This document shows positions 54,112-63,378 of a DNA stretch of 64,000 nt, piece after piece. The position numbers and the translations under genes were made by a program. The notes under the pieces were generated by a model, which was not told the origin of the DNA, did not search any database, and saw only the letters and a list, made by a program, of their open reading frames with translations. The stretch is from UBA1672 sp050633325 (GTDB taxonomy: Bacteria > Pseudomonadota > Alphaproteobacteria > Micavibrionales > Micavibrionaceae): contig JBOEGH010000006.1 in the NCBI GenBank assembly GCA_050633325.1, positions 253,661-317,660 of the forward strand, given 5' to 3'. Each line of letters opens with the position of its first letter. Positions within the stretch are counted from its first letter, which is position 1.

Positions 54112-56973
54112 TTATTCAGCGGCTAAGTCGTCATGTTTATAAAGTAGTTCTTTTAAGTATTCGCCCGTAAAGCTGTCCTTTGATTTACATATGTTTTCCG
54201 GTGTTCCTTCTGCCACGATTACCCCGCCTTTGTCGCCGCCTTGGGGGCCTATATCTATTATATGATCTGCTGTTTTTATAACGTCGAGGTTATGTTCTAT
54301 TACTACTATGCTGTTTCCTTGGTCGACAAGCCTGTGTAGCACTTCCAAAAGTTTTCTTACATCTTCGAAGTGGAGACCTGTTGTCGGTTCATCCAGTATA
54401 TAAAGCGTTTTTCCGGTTGATCGTTTGGATAGCTCTTTTGCCAGCTTTACTCTCTGAGCTTCTCCGCCTGATAGGGTGGTGGCTTGTTGCCCGACCTTTA
54501 TGTATGTAAGGCCAACTTCTTTAAGGGTTTGCATTTTATCGCGTATAGCAGGTATGGAGTCGAAAAAATCAACTGCGTCTTCTACAGTCATATCCAGTAC
54601 ATCTGCGATAGACTTGCCTTTGTATTTAACTTCCAGTGTTTCGCGGCTGTAACGTTTTCCTTTGCATGTTTCGCATTCTACATACACATCAGGAAGGAAG
54701 TGCATCTCTATTTTTATTACGCCATCTCCTTGGCATGCTTCGCATCGTCCGCCTTTTACATTGAATGAGAATCTTCCGGCCTTGTATCCTCTTACCTTAG
54801 ATTCGGGAAGTCCGGCAAACCATTCTCTTATATGTGAAAATGCGCCGGTATATGTCGCAGGGTTTGACCTTGGTGTTCTTCCGATCGGGGATTGGTTTAT
54901 GTCGATTACTTTATCTACATGTTCGAACCCTTTGATTTCCTCGTGTGGTAGGGGATGCTCCTTGGATTTCATTAAGGTTTTGCTTGCTGCGCGGTACAAT
55001 GTATCAATTGTAAGTGTTGATTTTCCTGATCCTGATACTCCCGTGATGCAGGTGAACGTTCCAAGGGGTATTTTGGCACTTACATTTTTCAGGTTATTTC
55101 CATTTGCCCCTATAATTTCTATATGCTTCTTTCCTGTGCGACGCTTGGTAGGGATCGGGATTTCTTTCTCTCCACGCATATATTGTGCAGTTAGGCTGTC
55201 TTTGGATTTGAAGACTTCATCTGGTGTACCTTGTGCAACCACTTGTCCGCCATGAGCTCCAGCACCTGGGCCCATATCTATAAGGTGATCGGCGATACGT
55301 ATTGCATCTTCGTCGTGTTCTACGACGATTACAGTGTTTCCGATGTCTCGTAACCTTTTAAGTGTCTTTAACAGTCGATTATTGTCACGTTGGTGTAGGC
55401 CAATCGATGGCTCGTCTAATACATACAACACCCCGGTCAGGCCAGAACCTATTTGTGATGCTAATCTAATGCGTTGCGATTCACCGCCAGATAATGTGCC
55501 TGATGCGCGAGAAAGGTTTAAATATTCTAACCCGACATTGATAAGAAACGTTAGCCTGTCTTCGATTTCTTTTAGTATTTTTTCAGCGATTTGTTGTTGT
55601 TGAGTGCTTAGTGTCTTTGAAGCATTGCTGAACCATAATTGGGCATCTTGAATGCTTAATCCGCTTATATCGGAAATTGTTTTATTATCTATTTTAACGG
55701 CAAGGCTTTCAGTTTTTAGCCGTGAACCGTTGCATGCGTCGCAAGGTGCACTGGATTGGTATTTGGAAAGAGATTCGCGAACGTTGTTTGACTCTGTTTC
55801 CATCATGCGTCGTTCCATATTGTTTATGACGCCTTCAAACGGTTTTGTGTTTTCCCAAGTGTTTTGTTTGCTTTTATATGTAAGGGGAACCTTTTCTTTC
55901 CCGGATCCGTATAATATTATGTCTTTATATTCTTGCTTTAATTTATCCCAGCTAATGTCTAAGTCGAATTTGAAATGTTCAGCAACGCATATAAGTGTTT
56001 GCATGTAGTACCCTGAGAATGCGCCTGCTTTGGACCATGGTGCAATTGCGCCATCTGATACTTTTATGGAGGTGTCAGGTATTATAAGGTCTAAATCCAT
56101 ATTCAGCTTTACACCAAGTCCGTCACATGTTGGGCAAGCACCATGAGGGGAGTTGAACGAGAATAATCGTGGTTCAATTTCGGGTATTGTGAACCCTGAT
56201 ACGGGGCACGAGAACTTTTCGGAGAATAGGGTGGTTTCACCTGTCGTGGCGTCCTCTGCGATTACTAATCCATTCGCAATATTTAGTGATGTCTCCACTG
56301 AGTCTGCTATTCTTTTTTGTAGCTCCAGTTTCTTATCGTTGCGTATTACAATTCGATCAACTACTACCTCAATATCGTGTTTTACTTTTTTGTTAAGTTC
56401 GGGCGCGTCATCAATTTCGTAAAGAGTGCCATCAACTTTAACCCTACTAAAACCTTTTGCCTGTAAATCTTTGAATTCTTTTTTGTATTCTCCTTTTCGC
56501 CCTCTAACAATAGGTGCAAGTATGTATAGTTTTGTTCCTTCATCCATTTCCAGTATTCTATCAACTATTTCGCTGATGGTTTGGCTGGTGATAGGTAATC
56601 CTGTTGTGGGGGAGTACGGAACACCTACACGTGCCCATAAAAGGCGCATATAGTCATATATTTCTGTTACTGTTCCTACCGTTGATCTGGGGTTTTTACT
56701 TGTTGTCTTTTGCTCTATCGATATAGCGGGGGATAATCCTTCTATACTGTCTAGGTCAGGTTTTTGCATCATTTCAAGGAATTGACGGGCGTAAGCTGAT
56801 AGACTCTCAACATAGCGACGCTGTCCTTCTGCGTAAATTGTGTCGAATGCAAGGGATGACTTTCCCGATCCGGACAAGCCAGTTATCACCACGAGTTTAT
56901 CTCGCGGGATATCTATATTAATATTTTTTAAGTTATGTTCTCGCGCACCGCGCACACTTATTTCTGTCAGCAT
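54112..56973 (-). CDS. uvrA: UvrA excinuclease ABC subunit A
   Basis: A 953-residue UvrA with two ABC ATPase halves. First Walker A GLSGSGKSSLAFDTIYAEGQ (near 31-50) and second GVSGSGKSTL (about 645), ABC signatures LSGGESQR and LSGGEAQR, and zinc-binding CPTCDGLG and CEACQGDG. It recognises damaged DNA and loads UvrB. There is no clear ribosome site or SOS box just before the start, which lies 41 bases after the GGDEF gene, so it may be read from that gene's promoter. Full length with no breaks. Confidence 0.97.
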   Translation of the reverse strand: MLTEISVRGAREHNLKNINIDIPRDKLVVITGLSGSGKSSLAFDTIYAEGQRRYVESLSAYARQFLEMMQKPDLDSIEGLSPAISIEQKTTSKNPRSTVGTVTEIYDYMRLLWARVGVPYSPTTGLPITSQTISEIVDRILEMDEGTKLYILAPIVRGRKGEYKKEFKDLQAKGFSRVKVDGTLYEIDDAPELNKKVKHDIEVVVDRIVIRNDKKLELQKRIADSVETSLNIANGLVIAEDATTGETTLFSEKFSCPVSGFTIPEIEPRLFSFNSPHGACPTCDGLGVKLNMDLDLIIPDTSIKVSDGAIAPWSKAGAFSGYYMQTLICVAEHFKFDLDISWDKLKQEYKDIILYGSGKEKVPLTYKSKQNTWENTKPFEGVINNMERRMMETESNNVRESLSKYQSSAPCDACNGSRLKTESLAVKIDNKTISDISGLSIQDAQLWFSNASKTLSTQQQQIAEKILKEIEDRLTFLINVGLEYLNLSRASGTLSGGESQRIRLASQIGSGLTGVLYVLDEPSIGLHQRDNNRLLKTLKRLRDIGNTVIVVEHDEDAIRIADHLIDMGPGAGAHGGQVVAQGTPDEVFKSKDSLTAQYMRGEKEIPIPTKRRTGKKHIEIIGANGNNLKNVSAKIPLGTFTCITGVSGSGKSTLTIDTLYRAASKTLMKSKEHPLPHEEIKGFEHVDKVIDINQSPIGRTPRSNPATYTGAFSHIREWFAGLPESKVRGYKAGRFSFNVKGGRCEACQGDGVIKIEMHFLPDVYVECETCKGKRYSRETLEVKYKGKSIADVLDMTVEDAVDFFDSIPAIRDKMQTLKEVGLTYIKVGQQATTLSGGEAQRVKLAKELSKRSTGKTLYILDEPTTGLHFEDVRKLLEVLHRLVDQGNSIVVIEHNLDVIKTADHIIDIGPQGGDKGGVIVAEGTPENICKSKDSFTGEYLKELLYKHDDLAAE

Positions 56974-57014
56974 GCGGTATTTATGACGTAAATTTTAGGC
57001 AGTAGCAATATCTA

Positions 57015-57833
57015 TTACACTTCAAGTGTATTCAATGCCTGTTCTGCTTCCAATTCTTTGTGGTGGATTTGTTTTTTTGCGTACATAAGGTGGTCGGCTC
57101 TCTCAATTGCGGCTTCGGCACTCTCGCCGTCTGCGACTATTGCCATTCCCATATCTCCACCAATAGGGTAATCATTTTGATCGTTATCTTGATATACGAT
57201 TTGACCGTCGAAAAGATCGATTACTTTCCTTTCTTCGGCTTCAAAGCTGTGTTTGGGGTCTTGGTTTGACATTGCGATAACAAATTCGTCACCGCCAATA
57301 CGACCAGTGATGTCACCGTCACGTACTGTTTCTGTGATTTTTGATGCCACTAATTGTAATGCTTGGTCCCCGTGTAGGTGCCCTAATGTGTCATTAATTG
57401 GTTTGAACTTTGTCAGGTCTATAAATAGTACGGCCACAGAGCTACCGTCACGATTGCTTCTTGCGATCATGTCATGTAGGGCAGCAGTAGTTCCCGATTT
57501 ATTTGCTAACTGTGTCAGGCCATCGACACGTGCCAGTTTCTCATTTCTCTCAGCGCGTATTCTTTGTGCATCTTTGTTAACCAGACGCATTTCTGAAATG
57601 CCCATTGAGTGTGCATATGATGCGAATAGCTCTCCCATGCTTTGAGCGGCAAGTATATTGTTTTCTGTGGGGTCTTTGTGGGCGTTTTCAAATGCCGTGC
57701 GGGTGTTACTGATATGATGCTCAACCAGTTTACCGCCATCTTTGCGGTTTTTTATGTCTCCAAGATCCATTATATGGTTTGCCAGATAGTTGAACTTGTC
57801 TTCTATTTCAGACAGTTTCGTTATATCAGTCAT
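57015..57833 (-). CDS. Diguanylate cyclase (GGDEF protein)
   Basis: A 272-residue protein with no transmembrane or sensor domain: a helical N-terminus (1-100) and a GGDEF domain with active GGDEF at 180-184 and a product-inhibition I-site RDGD (171-174), five residues before it. It should make cyclic di-GMP and be feedback-inhibited. It lies between uvrA and ssb, which are commonly neighbours, and probably shares a transcript with uvrA. Its cytosolic form implies control by a partner or by expression. Confidence 0.88.
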   Translation of the reverse strand: MTDITKLSEIEDKFNYLANHIMDLGDIKNRKDGGKLVEHHISNTRTAFENAHKDPTENNILAAQSMGELFASYAHSMGISEMRLVNKDAQRIRAERNEKLARVDGLTQLANKSGTTAALHDMIARSNRDGSSVAVLFIDLTKFKPINDTLGHLHGDQALQLVASKITETVRDGDITGRIGGDEFVIAMSNQDPKHSFEAEERKVIDLFDGQIVYQDNDQNDYPIGGDMGMAIVADGESAEAAIERADHLMYAKKQIHHKELEAEQALNTLEV

Positions 57834-57858
57834 TTGTTTTCTCCGCTTTTTATTATGT

Positions 57859-57888
57859 TTAATAATGTGTGTTCACATATATTGTCAA
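57859..57888 (-). promoter_or_regulatory. Promoter of diguanylate cyclase gene
   Basis: On the reverse strand TTGACA (57883-57888) and TATTAA (57859-57864) are 18 bases apart, a good sigma70-type match, with the start codon about 25 bases further. An inverted repeat ATGTG-N4-CACAT (57865-57878) fills the spacer and may be an operator. Confidence 0.5.
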
Positions 57889-57962
57889 GCTTTAGGGCAT
57901 TATAATGTAATTTTGACTTTATTTCAAAGTTGATCATGTAATCAATCTCTATGGCGTTACTA

Positions 57963-57991
57963 TTGATATCTCCACATTATTTGCATAAATA
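57963..57991 (+). promoter_or_regulatory. Promoter of ssb
   Basis: TTGATA (57963-57968) and TAAATA (57986-57991) are 17 bases apart, about 80 bases before ssb. A short hairpin CGGAGT-CTAT-ACTCCG (58022-58037) follows in the leader. No GTTC-N7-GTTC SOS box was seen here. Confidence 0.5.
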
Positions 57992-58070
57992 ATATGATTA
58001 AGTGCTTTAGAAAAAGGCACGCGGAGTCTATACTCCGATTCCTTGTGAAATTTTTGTATGGAGTGCGCCT

Positions 58071-58571
58071 GTGGCTGGTAGTGTTAATAAAGTAATTTTA
58101 GTTGGTAATTTAGGTGCTGATCCTGATGTTCGTACAATGCAATCAGGCGATAAAGTCGTTAATTTGTCTATTGCAACTTCAGAATCTTGGAAAGATAAAT
58201 CGACAGGTGAGCGTCGCGAAAAAACAGAATGGCATCGTGTAGTTGTTTTTAACAAAGGTCTTGTAACTGTTTGTGAGAACTACCTTAAAAAAGGTGCTAA
58301 GGTATATATAGAAGGTCAGGTTGAGACACGTAAGTGGCAAGATCAGGCAACAGGTCAGGATAAATACACAACGGAGATTGTGTTGCGTCCATTCCGTGGA
58401 GAACTGACAATGTTGGATTCTCGTGGTTCTGGTGACGGTGGCGGTTATGGCGGAGGCCAATCATTTAATGATGGTGGCGCGAGTAATTACGGCGGTGGTG
58501 CACCCGCGCAATCACAAAGGCAAGCTTCTTCTGCGCCTGTAGATACTATGGATGATGAAATTCCATTTTAA
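58071..58571 (+). CDS. ssb: Single-stranded DNA-binding protein
   Basis: A 166-residue SSB: OB-fold (1-110) beginning AGSVNKVILVGNLGADPDV, with WHRVVVFNKGL and KGAKVYIEGQV, then a Gly-rich linker and the acidic tip MDDEIPF that recruits partner proteins. It protects ssDNA in replication and repair. The start is GTG 58071 with GGAG seven bases upstream; the nearby ATG at 58059 runs into a stop. Divergent from the GGDEF gene; the DUF2059-like gene follows 25 bases later. Confidence 0.97.
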   Translation: MAGSVNKVILVGNLGADPDVRTMQSGDKVVNLSIATSESWKDKSTGERREKTEWHRVVVFNKGLVTVCENYLKKGAKVYIEGQVETRKWQDQATGQDKYTTEIVLRPFRGELTMLDSRGSGDGGGYGGGQSFNDGGASNYGGGAPAQSQRQASSAPVDTMDDEIPF

Positions 58572-58596
58572 TGGTAATGTAAAAAGGATATAATAT

Positions 58597-59178
58597 ATGT
58601 CACGTTTTAAAAAAATACCGGTAGTTTCCTTGGCTGTAATCGCAGGGGTGCTTTCTATGTCTGCCGGAGCTTATGCACAAGGTGAGGCCGTTAGCGCGGA
58701 TGAATTCTTGCAACAGCAAAAAAACAATACTCCTGTGGTGCAGCCTGATACAGATGCAAAACCAAAAGAGTTAAGCACTGTCGAAAAGGGAATAGAAGAA
58801 GCGAAGGCTGAGCTGAAAAATAAGGATATTCTTGCGAAGAAGATTGCTTTAGCAAGGGAAATGCACAAGATACGCCCAACGCGTGTTCAGGTCGATTCCG
58901 CAGTTAACCGTGCTTCTCTTGCTCTTCCGGCACGTGAACGCAGGGCATTCATAGATTCCATGAAGGGTATGCTTAACTACAATGCGATAGAGCGTATATC
59001 AACTGATGCGATGATTGAAACATACACCCTTAAAGAACTGGATGCTATGGTTGAGTATTATAGCAAACCGGAGGCAAAGAGCGCATCTGACAAAATATCA
59101 AATTGGGCAAGTATTGTGCAGCCAGAAGTAGTCAATATGATTGACAAGGCAATGATGCGTATTAGGGCGGGTCAATAA
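58597..59178 (+). CDS. DUF2059-like exported protein
   Basis: A 193-residue protein with a signal peptide (1-27, cleavage after GAYAQ), then a low-complexity stretch and a helical domain at about 105-185 resembling DUF2059 (FIDSMKGMLNYNAIERIST, YTLKELDAMVEYYSKPEAK). Function unknown, probably periplasmic. It is between ssb and gyrA on the same strand with AAGG before the ATG. Confidence 0.7.
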   Translation: MSRFKKIPVVSLAVIAGVLSMSAGAYAQGEAVSADEFLQQQKNNTPVVQPDTDAKPKELSTVEKGIEEAKAELKNKDILAKKIALAREMHKIRPTRVQVDSAVNRASLALPARERRAFIDSMKGMLNYNAIERISTDAMIETYTLKELDAMVEYYSKPEAKSASDKISNWASIVQPEVVNMIDKAMMRIRAGQ

Positions 59179-59235
59179 GGGGTATATTGTCAATTCCAAC
59201 TGTTAATAATAATGAAATAGAATTAAAGTGAAAAT

Positions 59236-62004
59236 ATGAGCGAAGACATTACATCAGACAATACAGGCGAAACTTTCCCTAAAATTGCACTAGAGGAGGA
59301 GATGAAGAAATCCTACCTTGATTATGCGATGAGCGTTATCGTGTCGCGCGCCTTGCCTGATGTCCGTGATGGTCTTAAACCGGTTCACCGTCGTATTTTA
59401 TATGCCATGAAGGTCGGGGGCTATACTTCCGATAAGGCATATAAAAAATCTGCACGTGTAGTCGGTGACGTGATGGGTAAATATCACCCGCATGGTGACC
59501 AAGCGATTTATGATTCTCTTGTTCGTATGGCACAGCCATGGTCGCTTCGCTTGCCGTTAGTTGACGGGCAGGGTAACTTCGGTTCAATGGATGGTGATTC
59601 TCCTGCTGCTATGCGTTATACAGAGGCGCGTCTTGAAAAGGCTGCGGAATTTGTTCTTGCTGATCTTGATAAGGGTACGGTTGATTTTCAACCCAACTAT
59701 GATGATTCTGAGTCAGAGCCGAATGTCCTTCCATCACGTATCCCAAATTTATTAGTTAATGGTGCTGGTGGTATTGCCGTTGGTATGGCAACGAACATCC
59801 CCCCTCATAATTTGGGCGAAGTTGTTGATGCCTGTTGCGCATATGTTGAAAATCCAGACCTTACAACAGAAGAACTGATAGAAATTGTCCCAGGTCCTGA
59901 CTTTCCGACTGGCGCACAAATACTAGGCCGTTCTGGTATTCATTCTGCTTATCACACTGGTAACGGATCTGTGAAAATGCGTGCTAAAACCTCAATTGAG
60001 GAAATAGGTAAGCGCGAAGCAATAATTGTTCATGAAGTTCCTTATCAAGTTAATAAAAGTAAATTGATGGAGCGTATTGGTGAAGTTGCACGCGACAAGA
60101 TTGTAGAAGACATACATGAGGTACGCGATGAATCTGACCGTGATGGTGTTCGTGTTGTTGTGGAATTAAAGATAGGTGCAAATGCGGATGTTGTATTAAA
60201 CAGGTTGTTTAAATATACGGCACTACAGACAAATTTTGCATGTAACATGGTTGCCTTACATAATGGTAAGCCCCAGACTATGATTATCCTTGATATGGTT
60301 AAGGCATTTGTTAAGTTCCGTGAGGAAGTTATTACTCGCCGTACAATATTTGAATTGGGTAAGGCACGGGATCGTGCGCATGTTTTGGCTGGTTTGGCCG
60401 TGGCTGTTGCCAATATAGATGAGATTATTGCACTTATTCGTAATGCTGCTAACCCTACGGACGCACGCGAAAAATTATTGGCTAAGCGCTGGGATACTCA
60501 TGACATTGCACCATTGATCGCACTCATTGATGATCCAGAGCACCTTGTTGATGCCGCCGGTACTTATCAAATGTCCGAAGTTCAGGCAAAGGCTATACTT
60601 GATTTACGTTTGCATAAATTGACAGGCCTTGAGCGCGGTAAAATTAGTGATGAGCTGAAAGAAATAACAGACCTAATTGCGGAGCTTCTGATTATCTTGG
60701 GTAATCGTTCCCGTTTGCTTGAAGTATTGGTGGAAGAGCTTGAAGAAGTTAAGGAGCGCTTTGGCACTCCACGCCGTACTGAATTGGTCGAAGCTGAGTT
60801 TGAAGTAGATATGGAAGACCTGATACAGCGTGAGGACATGGTTGTTACCATTACTCATGGCGGTTACGTGAAACGAGTTCCTCTGGATACTTACCGTGCG
60901 CAACGTCGTGGAGGTAAGGGGCGTTCAGGTATGTCAATGAAGGATGATGACTTTATATCCGATCTGTTTGTTGCCTCAACCCATACTCCAATTCTATTCT
61001 TTACTTCACGTGGTATTGTTCACCGTATGAAGGTGTATCAGTTACCATTAGCAACACCGCAGAGCCGTGGTAAAGCCTTGGTCAATATGCTTCCTCTTGA
61101 AAAGGAAGAGAATGTGAATGTTTACTTGCGCATGCCTGAGGATGAAAATGTGTGGGATGACTTGGATATTATGTTTGCTACCAGTCATGGTTCTGTCCGC
61201 CGTAATAAGTTGTCCGACTTTAAAAACATACGTTCTAACGGTTTGATTGCAATGAAGCTTGGCGATGATGAGAGCTTGGTCTCTGTAGCGGTATGTAAGG
61301 ATGATGATGACATCATGCTTGCAACTAAACTTGGTAAGGCCATACGCTTTCCTGTTACAGATATACGTGTTTTTGCTGGGCGTACATCTACAGGTGTTCG
61401 TGGTGTTAAGATGAAAGAGGCCGGGGACGAGGTTATATCCATGTCTGTGTTAAAGCATGTTGATGTTTCCCCTGATGAGCGTAATGCTTATCTGAAAATG
61501 GCTAGCCAAACCATAGGTGTTGATGGTGCGGAAGGTATGGATATCGAGGATACTGATTACCAATTGCCACAACAGCGTTTCCAAGAGCTTCTGGAGAAGG
61601 AGCAAATAGTTCTTACTGTTTCTAACAAGGGTTTTGGTAAGCGTACTTCTGCGTATGAATATCGTGTATCCGGTCGTGGCGGTATGGGTGTTGCGAACAT
61701 GTCGTTGACTAAGAAAAATGGTGGCGAAGTTGTTGCAACTTTCCCTGTAACTGATTCTCATCAGATTATGTTGGTTACCGATGGTGGTCAATTGATAAGA
61801 ACACCTGTTGAAAATGTCCGTACAACAGGACGCAGCGCGCAAGGGGTTACAATATTTAAAGTAGGGGATGATGAAAACGTTGTTTCCGTTGCTTGGCTTG
61901 TGCAAGAAGATGAAGAGGATACAAGTGATGAAGTTGTCGCGGGTACTGGCGATGAAGTTGTCGCTGCCTCCTCATCTGATGATGCTACTGCGGCTGAGGA
62001 TTAA
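59236..62004 (+). CDS. gyrA: DNA gyrase subunit A
   Basis: A 922-residue GyrA. The catalytic Tyr128 is in AAMRYTEAR (E. coli Tyr122), the breakage-reunion core is complete, and the GyrA box QRRGGKG begins the C-terminal beta-pinwheel that wraps DNA. With GyrB it introduces negative supercoils. The residue equivalent to E. coli Ser83 is Gln89 (HPHGDQAIYD). The C-terminus is acidic with a repeated DEVVA. Weak ribosome site. Full length and clearly functional. Confidence 0.97.
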   Translation: MSEDITSDNTGETFPKIALEEEMKKSYLDYAMSVIVSRALPDVRDGLKPVHRRILYAMKVGGYTSDKAYKKSARVVGDVMGKYHPHGDQAIYDSLVRMAQPWSLRLPLVDGQGNFGSMDGDSPAAMRYTEARLEKAAEFVLADLDKGTVDFQPNYDDSESEPNVLPSRIPNLLVNGAGGIAVGMATNIPPHNLGEVVDACCAYVENPDLTTEELIEIVPGPDFPTGAQILGRSGIHSAYHTGNGSVKMRAKTSIEEIGKREAIIVHEVPYQVNKSKLMERIGEVARDKIVEDIHEVRDESDRDGVRVVVELKIGANADVVLNRLFKYTALQTNFACNMVALHNGKPQTMIILDMVKAFVKFREEVITRRTIFELGKARDRAHVLAGLAVAVANIDEIIALIRNAANPTDAREKLLAKRWDTHDIAPLIALIDDPEHLVDAAGTYQMSEVQAKAILDLRLHKLTGLERGKISDELKEITDLIAELLIILGNRSRLLEVLVEELEEVKERFGTPRRTELVEAEFEVDMEDLIQREDMVVTITHGGYVKRVPLDTYRAQRRGGKGRSGMSMKDDDFISDLFVASTHTPILFFTSRGIVHRMKVYQLPLATPQSRGKALVNMLPLEKEENVNVYLRMPEDENVWDDLDIMFATSHGSVRRNKLSDFKNIRSNGLIAMKLGDDESLVSVAVCKDDDDIMLATKLGKAIRFPVTDIRVFAGRTSTGVRGVKMKEAGDEVISMSVLKHVDVSPDERNAYLKMASQTIGVDGAEGMDIEDTDYQLPQQRFQELLEKEQIVLTVSNKGFGKRTSAYEYRVSGRGGMGVANMSLTKKNGGEVVATFPVTDSHQIMLVTDGGQLIRTPVENVRTTGRSAQGVTIFKVGDDENVVSVAWLVQEDEEDTSDEVVAGTGDEVVAASSSDDATAAED

Positions 62005-62035
62005 TTAGGGTCTTTAGCTATTTAATAGGATTTGA

Positions 62036-62551
62036 ATGAAATATTTTACTGGTGTTTGCTTGTGTTTTGTTATGTCCAATGTTGCATTGGCCGATAATTG
62101 TAAAACAGGAGACCCTTTCCCCTTTAAATCACCCTACAGCATAGAAAAATGCCCTGCGGATATTCAGCATTGGATGGACCGTGCCAATATATGTGCTCAC
62201 TTTTCTGGTGAGGAGGCGTATGATGCGGATAGGGGTGCAGAGATAGACGCTGTAATGGTTGAGAACGAATGTGGCTATATCGGATGTGATGCAAGGGCTC
62301 TATGGGCCAAGTATGAGGGCGATATCGCTTATACCGGCGTTATCAGTGATTATGAAGAGTTTGTATTTGGTGGGCCTGTTTCATGTGATGAGGAGCAAGA
62401 GTTACCTCCGGAAGAGCGCGTGGGTGATGTGTACCTTGAAGGGACAGTTCCTGATACATCAAAGGCGGAGGCGAATAATAACTCTTCCCCCGATAATAAT
62501 ACTGATGTAGAAAATGTCGTTAAGGGCATATTTGATAATTTTTTAAAGTAA
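62036..62551 (+). CDS. Small exported Cys-rich protein, unknown
   Basis: A 171-residue protein with a signal peptide (1-19, cleavage after VALA). Six to seven Cys residues in the mature part (CKTG, CPAD, CAHF, CGYIGC, SCDEE) suggest disulfides, followed by an Asn/Ser/Asp-rich tail. The family is not recognised. It lies between gyrA and coaD with short gaps, so it may be part of the same transcript. The DsbB-family protein at 51849 could serve such substrates. Confidence 0.55.
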   Translation: MKYFTGVCLCFVMSNVALADNCKTGDPFPFKSPYSIEKCPADIQHWMDRANICAHFSGEEAYDADRGAEIDAVMVENECGYIGCDARALWAKYEGDIAYTGVISDYEEFVFGGPVSCDEEQELPPEERVGDVYLEGTVPDTSKAEANNNSSPDNNTDVENVVKGIFDNFLK

Positions 62552-62567
62552 TAGGGGGCAATATATA

Positions 62568-63083
62568 ATGTCACGTAATGGAAAATTTATTACCGGAATT
62601 TATCCTGGAACTTTCGACCCTGTTACCAAGGGGCATTTACACCTGATTAGGCGCGCCAGTAAAATGGTAGATAAGCTGGTTGTTGCTGTAGCTGATAGCC
62701 CTAAGAAAAGCCCATTATTCACCTATGAACGTCGTATGGAGATGCTTCAGGCTGATATTGATAATATGCAGGAGAAGGGTTGTGAGATAGAAGTTAAGTC
62801 TTTTAATAAGCTGCTTGTACACTTTGCGCGCGATGTTGATGCATCGTTTATTTTCAGGGGGTTACGTGCTGTTTCTGATTTTGAATATGAGTTCCAAATG
62901 ACTGGCATGAATTCAAAGCTTGATCCCGATATTGAGACTGTTTTTTTGATGGCTGCGGATAAGTGGCAGTTTGTTTCCTCATCATTTGTAAAAGAGATAG
63001 CCGCCCTTGGTGGGGATGTTGATTCATTTGTTACACCCCAAGTTTCACATGAATTGTATAAAAAATTTAAAAAAGATAATTGA
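62568..63083 (+). CDS. coaD: Phosphopantetheine adenylyltransferase
   Basis: A 171-residue CoaD: nucleotidyl-transferase motif GTFDPVTKGHLHLIRRA (the T/HxGH site), FIFRGLRAVSDFEYEFQM in the middle, and VSSSFVKEIAALGGD near the C-terminus. It catalyses the fourth step of coenzyme A synthesis. The length is normal. A strong GGGGG site precedes the ATG. It is followed by tRNA-Lys 83 bases later. Confidence 0.96.
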   Translation: MSRNGKFITGIYPGTFDPVTKGHLHLIRRASKMVDKLVVAVADSPKKSPLFTYERRMEMLQADIDNMQEKGCEIEVKSFNKLLVHFARDVDASFIFRGLRAVSDFEYEFQMTGMNSKLDPDIETVFLMAADKWQFVSSSFVKEIAALGGDVDSFVTPQVSHELYKKFKKDN

Positions 63084-63128
63084 GTACTTGACGTAGCCTT
63101 ATGAAATAAATAAGGTGCAGCAATTCAA

Positions 63129-63152
63129 GCGGTTCTACATTATTTGAGCCGC
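63129..63152. repeat. Hairpin between coaD and tRNA-Lys
   Basis: GCGGTTC (63129-63135) pairs with GAGCCGC (63146-63152) with one G-U pair and a 10-base loop, 15 bases before the tRNA. No T-run follows, so its role as a terminator is uncertain; a second weak repeat CCTTAT/ATAAGG lies just upstream. Confidence 0.4.
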
Positions 63153-63166
63153 GGAAAACATGGTAA

Positions 63167-63242
63167 GATCGCTTAGCTCAGCCGGTAGAGCAACTGACTT
63201 TTAATCAGTAGGTCGAGAGTTCGAATCTCTCAGCGATCACCA
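63167..63242 (+). tRNA. tRNA-Lys (anticodon UUU)
   Basis: A 76-base cloverleaf: acceptor GATCGCT pairs with AGCGATC, D-arm GCTCAGCCGGTAGAGC, anticodon stem ACTGA/TCAGT around CTTTTAA with anticodon TTT, T-arm GAGAG-TTCGAAT-CTCTC, discriminator A and an encoded CCA. It reads AAA/AAG codons. Confidence 0.97.
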
Positions 63243-63252
63243 CTTTCACCGA

Positions 63253-63290
63253 AAACGTTCACCTTTTTAAAAGGTAAACGTTCACCTTTT
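63253..63290. repeat. Direct repeat with internal palindrome after tRNA-Lys
   Basis: AAACGTTCACCTTTT occurs twice (63253-63267 and 63276-63290), 23 bases apart. The join ACCTTTTTAAAAGGT is palindromic, so the block can form a hairpin (AACGTT..ACCTTTT / AAAAGGT..AACGTT). It lies between the tRNA and the reverse-strand gene and may serve as a bidirectional transcription end. Confidence 0.6.
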
Positions 63291-63378
63291 CCAGATTTTA
63301 CACCCTCTTAATGATTTTGGATGCGAGTTTTATATTCGGAAGATCGTCATCATTTGCACCTTCAAAATACTTTAAAAT

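Noticed and set aside
54484..56653. Several forward-strand open frames opposite uvrA
   Set aside because: They follow the uvrA codon structure on the other strand and have no ribosome sites or recognisable motifs.
63167..63290. tRNA-Lys as attachment site of an integrated element
   Set aside because: No second copy of the tRNA 3' end, integrase or phage gene within the window; the repeat after it does not match the tRNA.
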